64,000 nucleotides of DNA from Flexifilum sp046719065 (GTDB lineage: Bacteria; Chloroflexota; Anaerolineae; Aggregatilineales; Phototrophicaceae): NCBI GenBank assembly GCA_046719065.1, contig JBDNDP010000015.1, forward strand, positions 1 to 64,000. Reading direction: 5' to 3'. The position numbers and the translations under genes were made by a program. Shown here piece after piece: positions 8,097 to 16,318 of this stretch (the first letter of the stretch is position 1; every line of letters begins with the position of its first letter). The notes below the pieces were generated by a model that was not told the origin of the DNA, did not search any database, and saw only the letters and a list, made by a program, of their open reading frames with translations.

Positions 8097-8684
8097 TTAA
8101 CTGGCTTTCGCTAGGACAATATCGTGGCGGAGCTGGCGCAGACCCAAGCTCTTTTCTTTGCGCACGAGTTCTTTGGTGATACATAGGAGCTTTGCAATCT
8201 CGGCCGTCGCGTAACCCTGCTCATAGAGCTGGATAATATGGCTGCGCCGCGGTGGAAGCTTCGCCAGCGCTGAACTCAGCGCATCACGTTCTTTCCAAAG
8301 CTCAACCCGTTCGTGCTCATTTTTTTCATCTGGCACATACTCCTCTAGGTCATCTAGAGATATTTGACCCCCCTCGCGCCGCGATGCTTGCATAATTTTG
8401 AACCAAGCGATCTTCTTCAGCCATGCTGTGAACGGCAGATCGCGATCCTCGTAATGCCCGCTTTCCATTTTTATGTAGGCGGTGATGAGGGTTTCTTGCA
8501 GGATCTCATCATCCTCTGTCGATGTTCCGTTTTTCCAGCGAATAAAACGTAACAAAGGCTCGCAGCCGCCTATGGCGATCCACTCATTCCACGCAAGCTC
8601 ACGATCTTCTGCTTTTGTAGTATTGATAGGAAGCATACGCTGAACCAACTGATGCACCGACCGATTGTTTCCACACAAACGCAT
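8097..8684 (-). CDS. ECF-like RNA polymerase sigma factor
   Basis: A 195-residue sigma-70-family protein of ECF size. Region 2 lies at about residues 45-105 (ILQETLITAYIKM then LPFTAWLKKIAWFKIMQASRR). Region 4 lies at about residues 140-190 and has a helix-turn-helix (LPPRRSHIIQLYEQGYATAEIAKLL). The acidic linker DDLEEYVPDEKNE between them is typical. It is divergent from the STAS/phosphatase/anti-sigma-kinase gene set that begins 319 bp away, which suggests, but does not prove, that the partner-switching proteins control it. No classical ECF anti-sigma gene follows. Confidence 0.85.
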   Translation of the reverse strand: MRLCGNNRSVHQLVQRMLPINTTKAEDRELAWNEWIAIGGCEPLLRFIRWKNGTSTEDDEILQETLITAYIKMESGHYEDRDLPFTAWLKKIAWFKIMQASRREGGQISLDDLEEYVPDEKNEHERVELWKERDALSSALAKLPPRRSHIIQLYEQGYATAEIAKLLCITKELVRKEKSLGLRQLRHDIVLAKAS

Positions 8685-9002
8685 TTGGAGAACTCCTTAT
8701 TGAGAGGAGAGAAGCGCGTCCGTAACTTTCGGCAATGTGGTCGAAACTTAGCGAGGATGAATGGTCAGTTTGCTGACTCTCCACCTGAATAATGTTGCTG
8801 TCTATATCATTCGTGACATGGCCATTTTCATCGATGTAATGAGTATACAATAAGAACTTTTGTTCTGCAATATGGCGATCATGAGACTTAGGTTTGAGAC
8901 CTAAATGCTGCTTTGGTTTTATTGGGTGTAACAGGCGCTATAATGAAGTGCAGGAGAGTGGGCCAATGTATGGTGATATGGCATTGGTAAATCGGTGAGG
9001 AA
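8685..9002. promoter_or_regulatory. Divergent intergenic region with inverted repeat and -10
   Basis: Control region between the sigma factor and the STAS gene. It holds a perfect 6-bp inverted repeat TTAGGT-TTGAG-ACCTAA (8888-8904), a candidate operator or small hairpin. A consensus TATAAT at 8939-8944 reads toward the STAS gene, but no good -35 is correctly spaced from it. A Shine-Dalgarno GGTGAGG precedes the TTG start at 9003. Confidence 0.45.
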
Positions 9003-9344
9003 TTGCCCTTGAAGATCGTTTCTTACGGCGACGCGCTCATTATTCAAGCTGATGAGCGGCTTGATGCGAGCACTAATCAACAAATGAAAGAGCATTGGCA
9101 GCGGGCTGCCAGCTTTCCATTTTTAATTGTTGACTTAGAAAACACTACATTTATCGACTCAGTGGGACTGGCTACTTTGGTCAGCGGTCTCAAACTGGCT
9201 CGCCAGCGTGGTGGAGAATTGATCTTGGTCAATCCGTCTGAAAATGTACGGATCATCTTCGATTTGACACATATGGATCGCGTATTTCAGATTGCGCCGA
9301 CGATACAAGCGGCGCTCGCTCTGGCTGCCAATCGTAAGAACTGA
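9003..9344 (+). CDS. STAS-domain anti-sigma factor antagonist
   Basis: A 113-residue single STAS domain like SpoIIAA/RsbV. The phosphorylatable serine lies in FIDSVGLATLVSGLKLARQRGG, about residue 56. In known systems the dephosphorylated form binds an RsbW/SpoIIAB-type kinase and frees the sigma factor. The start is a TTG, chosen because GGTGAGG lies just upstream; no ATG serves the whole domain. It is followed at 2 bp by its likely phosphatase and then the kinase, so the full partner switch is encoded in order. Confidence 0.9.
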   Translation: MPLKIVSYGDALIIQADERLDASTNQQMKEHWQRAASFPFLIVDLENTTFIDSVGLATLVSGLKLARQRGGELILVNPSENVRIIFDLTHMDRVFQIAPTIQAALALAANRKN

Positions 9345-9346
9345 TC

Positions 9347-10618
9347 ATGACTCTTGACTCTTTAGCCACCGAACGAGCCCGCGTGCAGCAGCTTGAGGCC
9401 GAACTTGAGGAGATGACGGTGATGCTGGCCCAATCGTGGGATCAGCTTGTATCGCTCATGCAAGATGCGCCCGGGCCGCCTAACTCGACGACCGATATCG
9501 TCCCGTTCTTAGAGTCGATCATGGCGGCGCTGGATGCCCCGATGGGAGCCGTTTACTTGCTCGATCGTGGGGATCAGCCGGCTGACTGGTTTGTCATTCC
9601 TTCTGAAGGTGTTAGTTTCACCGCTCTGCGTGCCAGCCTGAATGCTGCGTTGGAGCGCTGTGAGGCCATAACTGTGGTCGCCATCGATACGCTGTCCGGG
9701 TATCCATCGGCTTGGCTGTTGACGCCTCTAGTGGTGTCTGGGCGGGCCATTGGCGTGGTCGGCGTCGGCTTTGCCAATGCCGACCATGAATTTAAGGTTG
9801 GCGACAAGGCGCTGGTGCGTCGCATGACCGAACGGGTTGCCAGCCAGATTATCGCCGCAAGCCTGCGCGAGAGTGAGGCGCGCGAGGCGAAAATCGCTCA
9901 CGAGCTGCAAATTGCAGGTCTCATTCAGCGGTCAACACAGCCTATCCATTATCCGCAGATCAACGGGATCGATCTGGCGGTCGATTGGAGGCCTGCTTCT
10001 ATAGTTGGTGGAGATGCATGGGGATGGGTGCAGCAGCCGAATAATGTTCTGGCTGTCTTTATGGTTGATGTTGCCGGAAAAGGACTGCCGGCAGCGCTTG
10101 GCGCGGTTTCGCTGCATACCTTGATCAAAATGGCGCTGCGCCTCGGTTTGACGCCGGTCGAGGTGCTGCGACATGTCAATAGTGAGGTGTATGAGACTTA
10201 TACTGCAGCCGACCTTCTGGCAACTGCCGTGATTTTGAGTCTTGATCTTTCCAGCGGGCTGTTAATGCAGGCTAACGCCGGTCATCCACCGACGCTCATT
10301 CGCCGAGGCGACGAATGGCTGCGCTGGCGTTCGACGGCGCCACCTCTGGGTGTGCTGGCCTCTATTGAGCCTGAACTGCATGCTTTGGCGCTTGACGCGG
10401 ATGAGCTGGTGATCGTCTACAGTGATGGACTCACTGAATTGAAAACGGACAGCGGCTTTTGGGGTGAAGCAGGCTTGAAACGCGCTGCTGAGCTGGCCTT
10501 CGGACAGTCAGCAAAGCAGGTGCTTCGCGCGATTCTCGAGTCAGCGCAGACCGCAATGCTGCGCGGAGCCGACGAAGACGATCAAACCATCTTGTGTCTT
10601 CAGTATTTGGGGCGCTGA
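9347..10618 (+). CDS. GAF-PP2C (SpoIIE-type) serine phosphatase
   Basis: 423 residues. There is a short N-terminal coiled coil (about 5-30), a GAF-like sensory domain (about 45-165) and a C-terminal SpoIIE/RsbU PP2C domain (about 200-420). Metal-binding motifs are visible: VGGDAWGW, DVAGKGLPAAL, NAGHPP, YSDGLTE and DDQTILCL. The predicted role is to dephosphorylate the adjacent STAS protein in response to a signal sensed by the GAF domain. It is soluble, with no TM segment. It sits between the STAS gene and the anti-sigma kinase. Confidence 0.9.
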   Translation: MTLDSLATERARVQQLEAELEEMTVMLAQSWDQLVSLMQDAPGPPNSTTDIVPFLESIMAALDAPMGAVYLLDRGDQPADWFVIPSEGVSFTALRASLNAALERCEAITVVAIDTLSGYPSAWLLTPLVVSGRAIGVVGVGFANADHEFKVGDKALVRRMTERVASQIIAASLRESEAREAKIAHELQIAGLIQRSTQPIHYPQINGIDLAVDWRPASIVGGDAWGWVQQPNNVLAVFMVDVAGKGLPAALGAVSLHTLIKMALRLGLTPVEVLRHVNSEVYETYTAADLLATAVILSLDLSSGLLMQANAGHPPTLIRRGDEWLRWRSTAPPLGVLASIEPELHALALDADELVIVYSDGLTELKTDSGFWGEAGLKRAAELAFGQSAKQVLRAILESAQTAMLRGADEDDQTILCLQYLGR

Positions 10619-10619
10619 A

Positions 10620-11021
10620 GTGGCCAACTCTCAGTACCTTCAAATTCCCGCCAATGTCGAGGCGCTGCACAGGTTAGATGCTTTCATAACTTCTGCGGTA
10701 GGCTCGTACGACGCTGCGACCGCTGCCCGTGTTCGACTGGCTGTGCATGAGGTGTGTCTAAACATCATTGAGCATGCCTATACTGGACAGGATGGGGAGA
10801 TCGAGCTTGAACTTGTGATGGATGGCGCTCAACTCGAGATTGTCGTCCGCGATTTCGCCCCGTCGCTCTTTGACTTAGGCAGCCGGCCGCTGCCCCCCAA
10901 TCCGTTCGATTTGCCTGAGGGGGGGTGGGGATTGCATATCGTTTTTAGCGTGATGGATCGTGTAGAGCATCGAAGGATGGCCGATGGCAATGAGTGGTTA
11001 TTAGTGAAGCAGCTGTCCTAG
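10620..11021 (+). CDS. Anti-sigma regulatory serine kinase (RsbW-like)
   Basis: A 133-residue GHKL ATPase of the RsbW/SpoIIAB class. The N box is VRLAVHEVCLNIIEHAY and the G2 box LPEGGWGLHIVFSVMDRVEH. The start is GTG, one base after the phosphatase stop. It would phosphorylate the STAS antagonist and sequester a sigma factor. Whether its target is the divergent ECF-like factor or a sigma factor elsewhere cannot be told from sequence. Confidence 0.88.
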   Translation: MANSQYLQIPANVEALHRLDAFITSAVGSYDAATAARVRLAVHEVCLNIIEHAYTGQDGEIELELVMDGAQLEIVVRDFAPSLFDLGSRPLPPNPFDLPEGGWGLHIVFSVMDRVEHRRMADGNEWLLVKQLS

Positions 11022-11053
11022 CTCGATGAGCATAGCGCGGGAGTAGAATAGGC

Positions 11054-11446
11054 ATGAAGTACCGTTTGATGGTGATCGATGATGAAAGCCCGGTGCGGCG
11101 TCTGGTCGCTTACACGCTGCGTTCGCTGGATATTGAAGTGATTGGAGCCGAAAATGGCGCTGAGGCATTACAGTTAGCCGAACAGTACCGGCTTGATATG
11201 ATTTTGGTCGATATCAATTTGCCCGAAATGGATGGGTTTTCTGTCATCGAACGGCTGCGTTCTCTGCCCGCTCTTGCTGAGGTGCCGGTCATCACCGTTA
11301 CCGCGCGCAGTCATCAGGGTGATGAAGCTAGAGCGCGTTCGCTGGGCGCGAGCGATTTCTTCTACAAACCCTTCAGCACGCAGGAACTGCGTTCACTAGC
11401 GCAGCGGTTCCTTCTTGAAAAGCACAATGAGCGAAGGGCTACCTAA
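11054..11446 (+). CDS. Single-domain response regulator (CheY-like)
   Basis: 130 residues forming only a receiver domain. The acidic pair is IDDESPVRR (Asp9/Asp10), the phospho-acceptor is Asp53 in LVDINLPEMDGF, Thr lies in VITVTARSH, and the conserved Lys is in FYKPFS. There is no output domain. It lies 32 bp after the anti-sigma kinase, so it may feed two-component input into the partner switch. Confidence 0.9.
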   Translation: MKYRLMVIDDESPVRRLVAYTLRSLDIEVIGAENGAEALQLAEQYRLDMILVDINLPEMDGFSVIERLRSLPALAEVPVITVTARSHQGDEARARSLGASDFFYKPFSTQELRSLAQRFLLEKHNERRAT

Positions 11447-11454
11447 AACCAATC

Positions 11455-12387
11455 ATGTATGACATTCTGTTGCTTGGCGAATACTTCTTCGACATTATCT
11501 ATTCTGGCTTGACCGAATTTCCGGAACTTGGTCGCGAGGTCATGAGCAGCAGCTTGACTACGACCGGGGGAGGTATGTTCATCACAGCCGCAGCCCTCTG
11601 CCGTTTGGGCGCGCGTATCGGATGGCCAGCGACTTTTGGGAGCGATCCTTACAGTGCTTTTGTACACGATCTTTCCCTGCGGGAAGGGATCGACTTGCGT
11701 CTCGCTCGAACGCTGCCTCGTCCCTTTCAGCGCGTCACGACGTCGATGCCGCTGCGCAATGAGCGGGCTTTCGTCACTTATGTTGATCCTGCGCCGGAAG
11801 ACGATTATGCCTTTTGGCTTAGCGCCGTCTCGATCGCTGAATATCGCCATCTACATGTTGATGGAGCGAGGCCGCTCGCGGCGATCGGCCCAATACTGGA
11901 GACGGCGCGAGCGCGCGGGAAGACGATCTCGATGGATTGCCAAGACAGCCCTCTGCTCAAATCTGGCTGCGATTGGAAAGCCTTGCTTCAGCAGGTCGAT
12001 ATTTTCATGCCGAATGCGCGGGAGGCTTGCATTATTGCAGCGGTCGATGATGTGGCTGAAGCAGCGCGTATAATTAGCCGTTGGGTCGATCGTGTCGTCG
12101 TCAAAGATGGCCCAAATGGGGTTTGGATCGGGCACAGTGAAACCCTCGTTCACGTCGAGCCGATCTTCGCTGGCGAGGTCGTCGATACCACTGGCGCAGG
12201 AGACTGTTTTAATGCAGGCTTCTTGTATGCTCACATTGTCGAGAAAGCAAGCGATCGGATATGCGGGATCTATGGCAACATTTGCGGTGGTCTTTCGGTG
12301 ACCAGTGTTGGCGGGGCGACCAGTTCGCCAACTTATGCTGAACTGCGCGTTTGGTTTGACAAACTGCAAACGCCGCAGCTAGGTTAG
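11455..12387 (+). CDS. PfkB-family carbohydrate kinase
   Basis: A 310-residue ribokinase-like enzyme. The substrate-side region is TTGGGMFITAAALCRLGARIG (residues 32-52), and near the C-terminus is the PfkB signature with the anion hole and catalytic Asp, DTTGAGDCFNAGFLY. The substrate cannot be named; ribose, fructose, adenosine or a sugar-like compound is possible. It starts 8 bp after the response regulator, so it may be co-transcribed with the signalling genes, and a terminator follows. Confidence 0.85.
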   Translation: MYDILLLGEYFFDIIYSGLTEFPELGREVMSSSLTTTGGGMFITAAALCRLGARIGWPATFGSDPYSAFVHDLSLREGIDLRLARTLPRPFQRVTTSMPLRNERAFVTYVDPAPEDDYAFWLSAVSIAEYRHLHVDGARPLAAIGPILETARARGKTISMDCQDSPLLKSGCDWKALLQQVDIFMPNAREACIIAAVDDVAEAARIISRWVDRVVVKDGPNGVWIGHSETLVHVEPIFAGEVVDTTGAGDCFNAGFLYAHIVEKASDRICGIYGNICGGLSVTSVGGATSSPTYAELRVWFDKLQTPQLG

Positions 12388-12400
12388 TAGGTCATCAGCA

Positions 12401-12428
12401 AAAAGAGCGAGGCTTGCCCCGCTCTTTT
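12401..12428. terminator. Bidirectional terminator between convergent genes
   Basis: AAAAGAGCG (12401-12409) pairs with CGCTCTTTT (12420-12428) over a 10-base loop. A- and T-tracts in the arms allow termination from both the PfkB gene and the facing acyl-CoA synthetase gene. Confidence 0.75.
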
Positions 12429-12460
12429 CGTTTCAAATCGTTCGGTAGTTAGTGTGCTGA

Positions 12461-15214
12461 CTAAGGCGCTGACTGCAAATCGAGTTCGCCGCGCAGGACC
12501 GACTCGCGCTCGGTTGGGATAAGGCGGAAGCCAAACTGCTCAACGAGACGAATCATCTCTTTGTTTTCTTCAAGTACGTGCCCAAACATTGTGCCGACTT
12601 TCTCATCGCGCGCGATTTCGATCAAACGGCGCAGCAGTTCGCGGCCTAACCCTTGGTGTTGGAATTTATCACTCACCAGTACCGCAAATTCCGCTCTGTT
12701 TGTCCCGTGAATTTTGCTGATGCGAGCGACGCCCATGATCTCAGGCTCGCCGTTCGAGTCGCGGCGCACTGCCAATAGCGCCATCTCGCGGTCATAGTCG
12801 ATGAAGCAGAGGCGCGATAGGCGTTCATGGCCGATACGCTGGCTCAGGTTCATCGCTTGGAGATAACGATTGTAAACCGTTCGCTCTGACAAAGTTTCAT
12901 GGAATTTTGCCATCAGTGGCTCATCCTCGGGCCGGATCGGGCGGAAGGTGATCTTAGTGCCGTCTTTGCTTTCCCAACTGCCAATATACTGGGTTGGGTA
13001 GGGGCGAATGGCCGGGTGCGGCAGCTGCTCGGCATCGATCTCGGGTTCATAGACCAGAACTCGCGCATCGAGGGCAAGTAACTGCTCGTGCGAAGCCAGC
13101 AGCGGGTTAATGTCAATTTCTTTGATGAACGGCTGTTCAACCACGAGTTGGCTAAAGCGCACCAAGATTCGTTCTAGCGCGTTCATATCGACCGGCGGCC
13201 TCCCACGCACGCCTAGCAGCGCTTTATAGATGCGCGTTGTCTCCATCATGCGGCGAGCTAGCGTCGTGTTTAACGGTGGCAGGCCAAGCGCGCTGTCTTT
13301 GAACACCTCAACGAGCTGGCCGCCCGTGCCGAATAAAAGCACCGGGCCGAACTGTGAATCGACGCTGCTGCCAATGATCAGCTCATAGCCATCGAGCTTG
13401 GCCATCGGCTGCACTGTGACCCCATGGAAATGTCCTTCGCCAGCGGCCCGCGTTACACCTTCTTCGATCGCCTTATAAGCTGCACGAACGGCGTTTTCGT
13501 CGCGTAAGTTAAGCTGCACACCGCCGACATCGGTTTTGTGGGTGATCGTCTCAGAGTTTAACTTCAGTACGACCGGGTAACCGATGGCTTCGGCTGCTTT
13601 GACCGCTTCGTCCTCGCTGTGCGCTAGCTCGGTTTGCACCGTCGGGATATAGTAGGCGGCTAATACCTGCTTCGACTCATACTCGGTGAGGATGGTGCGA
13701 CCGCTTTGGCGAACTCCACTGATAATCTTTTCCACCAGTGCGCGGTCTGGCGTTTGCTGATATGAATCGAGCGGCAGCATAGGCGTTTCATAGAGCGCGC
13801 GCAGGTTGTAGTTATACTGCCACATGTAATTAAAAATACGCGCAGCAGTATCGGGAAAGCGAAAAGTGGGGATGTTGGCGCGGTTGAGAACTGCTTCGCC
13901 GCCGGCCACTTCGGGGCCGCCCATCCAGCTCGCCAGCACCGGTTTGTCGCTAAAACCCTCAAACTGCCGCAGTCGTTCAGCCGTCTGGGTAGGGTCAGTC
14001 ATCGCCTGCGGGGTCAAGATGACGAGCAGGCCGTCAGCATTGGGATCTTTGCCGGCGATCTCGAGCGTTTTCGCGTAAAGGTCGGGGCCGGCATCGCCGA
14101 GGATGTCGATCGGATTATTGTGGCTCCAGTGCGAAGGCAGCAGCGCATTAAGCGCCGCCATTGTTTCGTCAGAAAGCTCGGTCAATTCGCCTCCGCCTAA
14201 GATGAGCGCGTCGGTCGCCAAGACGCCGGGGCCGCCAGCGTTAGTGATGATTGTTAATTTGCGACCTTTTGGCTGCGGCTGTTTTGCCAGCACTTCCGCC
14301 ATATTGAAGACATCCGAGATGCGGTCAACGCGGAGGACACCGCAGCGTCGAAAAGCGGCATCAAGCACCTCATCACTTCCGGTTAGCGAACCGGTGTGCG
14401 AGGCAGCCGCATGCGCCGCCGCCGCAGTGCGCCCAGCTTTGATGATGATGATCGGCTTCTTGAGCGCGACTTCACGGGCGGCCGAGATAAAAGAGCGCGC
14501 ATCGCCGACGGACTCCATGTAAATGACGATGCTGCGCGTCCTATTATCTTTGCCGAGGTAGTCGATGAGATCGCCCCAGCCAACATCGAGCATCGAGCCG
14601 ATCGAAATGAAGGCGCTGAAGCCGACGTTTTCACTAAAGCTCCAGTCGAGTACTGCAGTGCACAGCGCTCCGCTTTGGCTGATGAAGCCGACGTTACCCG
14701 GCCGGGCCATGGCGCTGGCAAAAGTTGCGTTTAGCCCACTCAGCGGCCGCATGACGCCGAGACAGTTCGGCCCAATGATGCGGATATTTCCACGCCGAGC
14801 GGTTTCTAGAATCTGTCGCTCCAGCTCGGCGCCTTGCGGGCCGCGCTCCTTAAACCCGGCCGAGATGATGATCAGGCCGCGCACGCCGGCTGCGACGCAC
14901 TCCTCAACCACGCCGGGTACCGTGTGCGCCGGGGTAACGATGACAGCGAGATCAACCTGTTCAGGAATATCAGCGATGCTCGGATAGGCGCGAATTCCCA
15001 AGACGCTGGTCCGCGCCGGATTAACTGGATAGACTGTGCCGCCAAAAGGTGAGCTAATCAGGTTCCAAAGGATCGTGCGGCCGACGCTCCCAGCCCGTTC
15101 GGTCGCCCCAATGACGGCGACGTTGTTTGGCGCGAAAATCGCATCAAGACCTTGGGGGCGCGTCGGAGACAGGCCAGCCGCTGCGGGGGTTACAGACGAG
15201 GACAAGTTTTGCAC
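12461..15214 (-). CDS. NDP-forming acyl-CoA synthetase fused to GNAT acetyltransferase
   Basis: 917 residues. In order: a CoA-binding Rossmann domain (about 22-150, VAVIGATERAGSVGRTI), succinyl-CoA-ligase-like flavodoxin domains (about 170-480), an ATP-grasp domain (about 500-725) and a C-terminal GNAT domain (about 755-905) with the acetyl-CoA loop QHQGLGRELLRRL. This is the architecture of protein lysine acetyltransferase Pat/PatZ. The phospho-histidine motif ASHTGSLTG is intact (His273), so the synthetase half may still be active as an ADP-forming acyl-CoA synthetase. It lies on the opposite strand from acs, 4.5 kb away, and AMP-forming Acs is the classical Pat target. Pat-like regulator or bifunctional enzyme cannot be decided here. 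Confidence 0.88.
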   Translation of the reverse strand: MQNLSSSVTPAAAGLSPTRPQGLDAIFAPNNVAVIGATERAGSVGRTILWNLISSPFGGTVYPVNPARTSVLGIRAYPSIADIPEQVDLAVIVTPAHTVPGVVEECVAAGVRGLIIISAGFKERGPQGAELERQILETARRGNIRIIGPNCLGVMRPLSGLNATFASAMARPGNVGFISQSGALCTAVLDWSFSENVGFSAFISIGSMLDVGWGDLIDYLGKDNRTRSIVIYMESVGDARSFISAAREVALKKPIIIIKAGRTAAAAHAAASHTGSLTGSDEVLDAAFRRCGVLRVDRISDVFNMAEVLAKQPQPKGRKLTIITNAGGPGVLATDALILGGGELTELSDETMAALNALLPSHWSHNNPIDILGDAGPDLYAKTLEIAGKDPNADGLLVILTPQAMTDPTQTAERLRQFEGFSDKPVLASWMGGPEVAGGEAVLNRANIPTFRFPDTAARIFNYMWQYNYNLRALYETPMLPLDSYQQTPDRALVEKIISGVRQSGRTILTEYESKQVLAAYYIPTVQTELAHSEDEAVKAAEAIGYPVVLKLNSETITHKTDVGGVQLNLRDENAVRAAYKAIEEGVTRAAGEGHFHGVTVQPMAKLDGYELIIGSSVDSQFGPVLLFGTGGQLVEVFKDSALGLPPLNTTLARRMMETTRIYKALLGVRGRPPVDMNALERILVRFSQLVVEQPFIKEIDINPLLASHEQLLALDARVLVYEPEIDAEQLPHPAIRPYPTQYIGSWESKDGTKITFRPIRPEDEPLMAKFHETLSERTVYNRYLQAMNLSQRIGHERLSRLCFIDYDREMALLAVRRDSNGEPEIMGVARISKIHGTNRAEFAVLVSDKFQHQGLGRELLRRLIEIARDEKVGTMFGHVLEENKEMIRLVEQFGFRLIPTERESVLRGELDLQSAP

Positions 15215-15403
15215 AGGGTTCTGCTCCGATCACTGAGTCGGCTCTCGTCATGCATGAACGCAAGCCGATTTGACATTGTGGTTAGGATTGTGCCACAGAA
15301 CAAAGGGCCAAACAACACGATTGTCATCCTGTAAAGCGGCGATGATAATAACCGTTTACAATGTTTGAACGCATCAAATTTTGTCCTTGAAAGGAGTGAG
15401 ACG

Positions 15404-16318
15404 ATGCAGCTGGGGCTGATTGGTCTGGGGCGTATGGGTGCGAACATGACCGTGCGTTTGCTACGCGGCGGGCACGAAATGATCGTGTTCAACCGTAGTC
15501 CAAAGCCGGTAGAGGCGGCTGTGGCTGCCGGCGCGATCGGCGCGGACTCGATTGCCGACCTTGTCAGTAAATTGACACCGCCACGCGCCGTTTGGGTGAT
15601 GGTGCCTGCAGGTGAGCCGACCGATGCCATGATTGGCGCGTTGATTGACCTGTTATCTCCGGGTGATACCATCATCGACGGCGGCAACAGTAATTATCGC
15701 GATTCGATCCGGCGCGCAGGCGAGGTCAGTGCGCATGGCCTGCATTTCGTCGATGTCGGCACTAGCGGTGGCGTTTGGGGGTTGCAAGAGGGCTATAGTT
15801 TGATGATCGGCGGCGATGCCGAGCCGGTTGAACGGCTGCGTCCGATCTTTGAGACGCTGGCGCCCGCCCCGGACCGTGGTTGGGGCCACGTTGGTACGAA
15901 TGGCGCTGGGCATTTCGTCAAGATGGTGCACAATGGCGTCGAGTATGGCATGATGCAGGCGTTTGCTGAGGGCTTCGAGATCATGAAGTCGCGCCCTGAT
16001 TTGGGCCTTGATGTGAGCCAAATTGCCGAAGTGTGGCGCTACGGAAGCGTGGTACGTTCGTGGCTGCTCGATCTGATCGCCAACGCTTTGAGTGAAGACG
16101 CTGAGCTCGCTCAACTGCGCGGCTGGGTTGCCGATAGTGGGGAAGGGCGATGGACAGTTGCCGAAGCCATTGACCTCGATGTGCCGGCTCCGGTCATTAC
16201 CATGTCGTTGTTGATGCGCTTCGTCAGCCGGCAAGAAGACAGCTACGCGGCTAAGCTGCTCGCCGCTATGCGCAACCAGTTTGGCGGGCATGCGGTGAAA
16301 AGAGTTGATGAGCCATGA
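15404..16318 (+). CDS. gnd: 6-phosphogluconate dehydrogenase, decarboxylating (short form)
   Basis: A 304-residue enzyme oxidising 6-phosphogluconate to ribulose 5-phosphate. The N-terminal Rossmann motif is GLIGLGRMGANM, followed by the substrate motifs IDGGNSNYRDS and GTSGGVWG and the catalytic Lys in GHFVKMVHNGVEYGMM. Its length matches the short GndA/YqeC-type enzymes rather than the 470-residue form. The ATG at 15404 is chosen because AAAGGAG lies 8 bases upstream and the Rossmann strand begins at once. The gene overlaps zwf by 4 bp. Confidence 0.92.
   Translation: MQLGLIGLGRMGANMTVRLLRGGHEMIVFNRSPKPVEAAVAAGAIGADSIADLVSKLTPPRAVWVMVPAGEPTDAMIGALIDLLSPGDTIIDGGNSNYRDSIRRAGEVSAHGLHFVDVGTSGGVWGLQEGYSLMIGGDAEPVERLRPIFETLAPAPDRGWGHVGTNGAGHFVKMVHNGVEYGMMQAFAEGFEIMKSRPDLGLDVSQIAEVWRYGSVVRSWLLDLIANALSEDAELAQLRGWVADSGEGRWTVAEAIDLDVPAPVITMSLLMRFVSRQEDSYAAKLLAAMRNQFGGHAVKRVDEP

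Noticed and set aside
8599..8850. Minus-strand 83-codon frame overlapping the 5' end of the sigma factor
   Set aside because: No family resemblance, overlap of 86 bp with a well-supported gene, and no clear ribosome site. A real small protein cannot be fully excluded.
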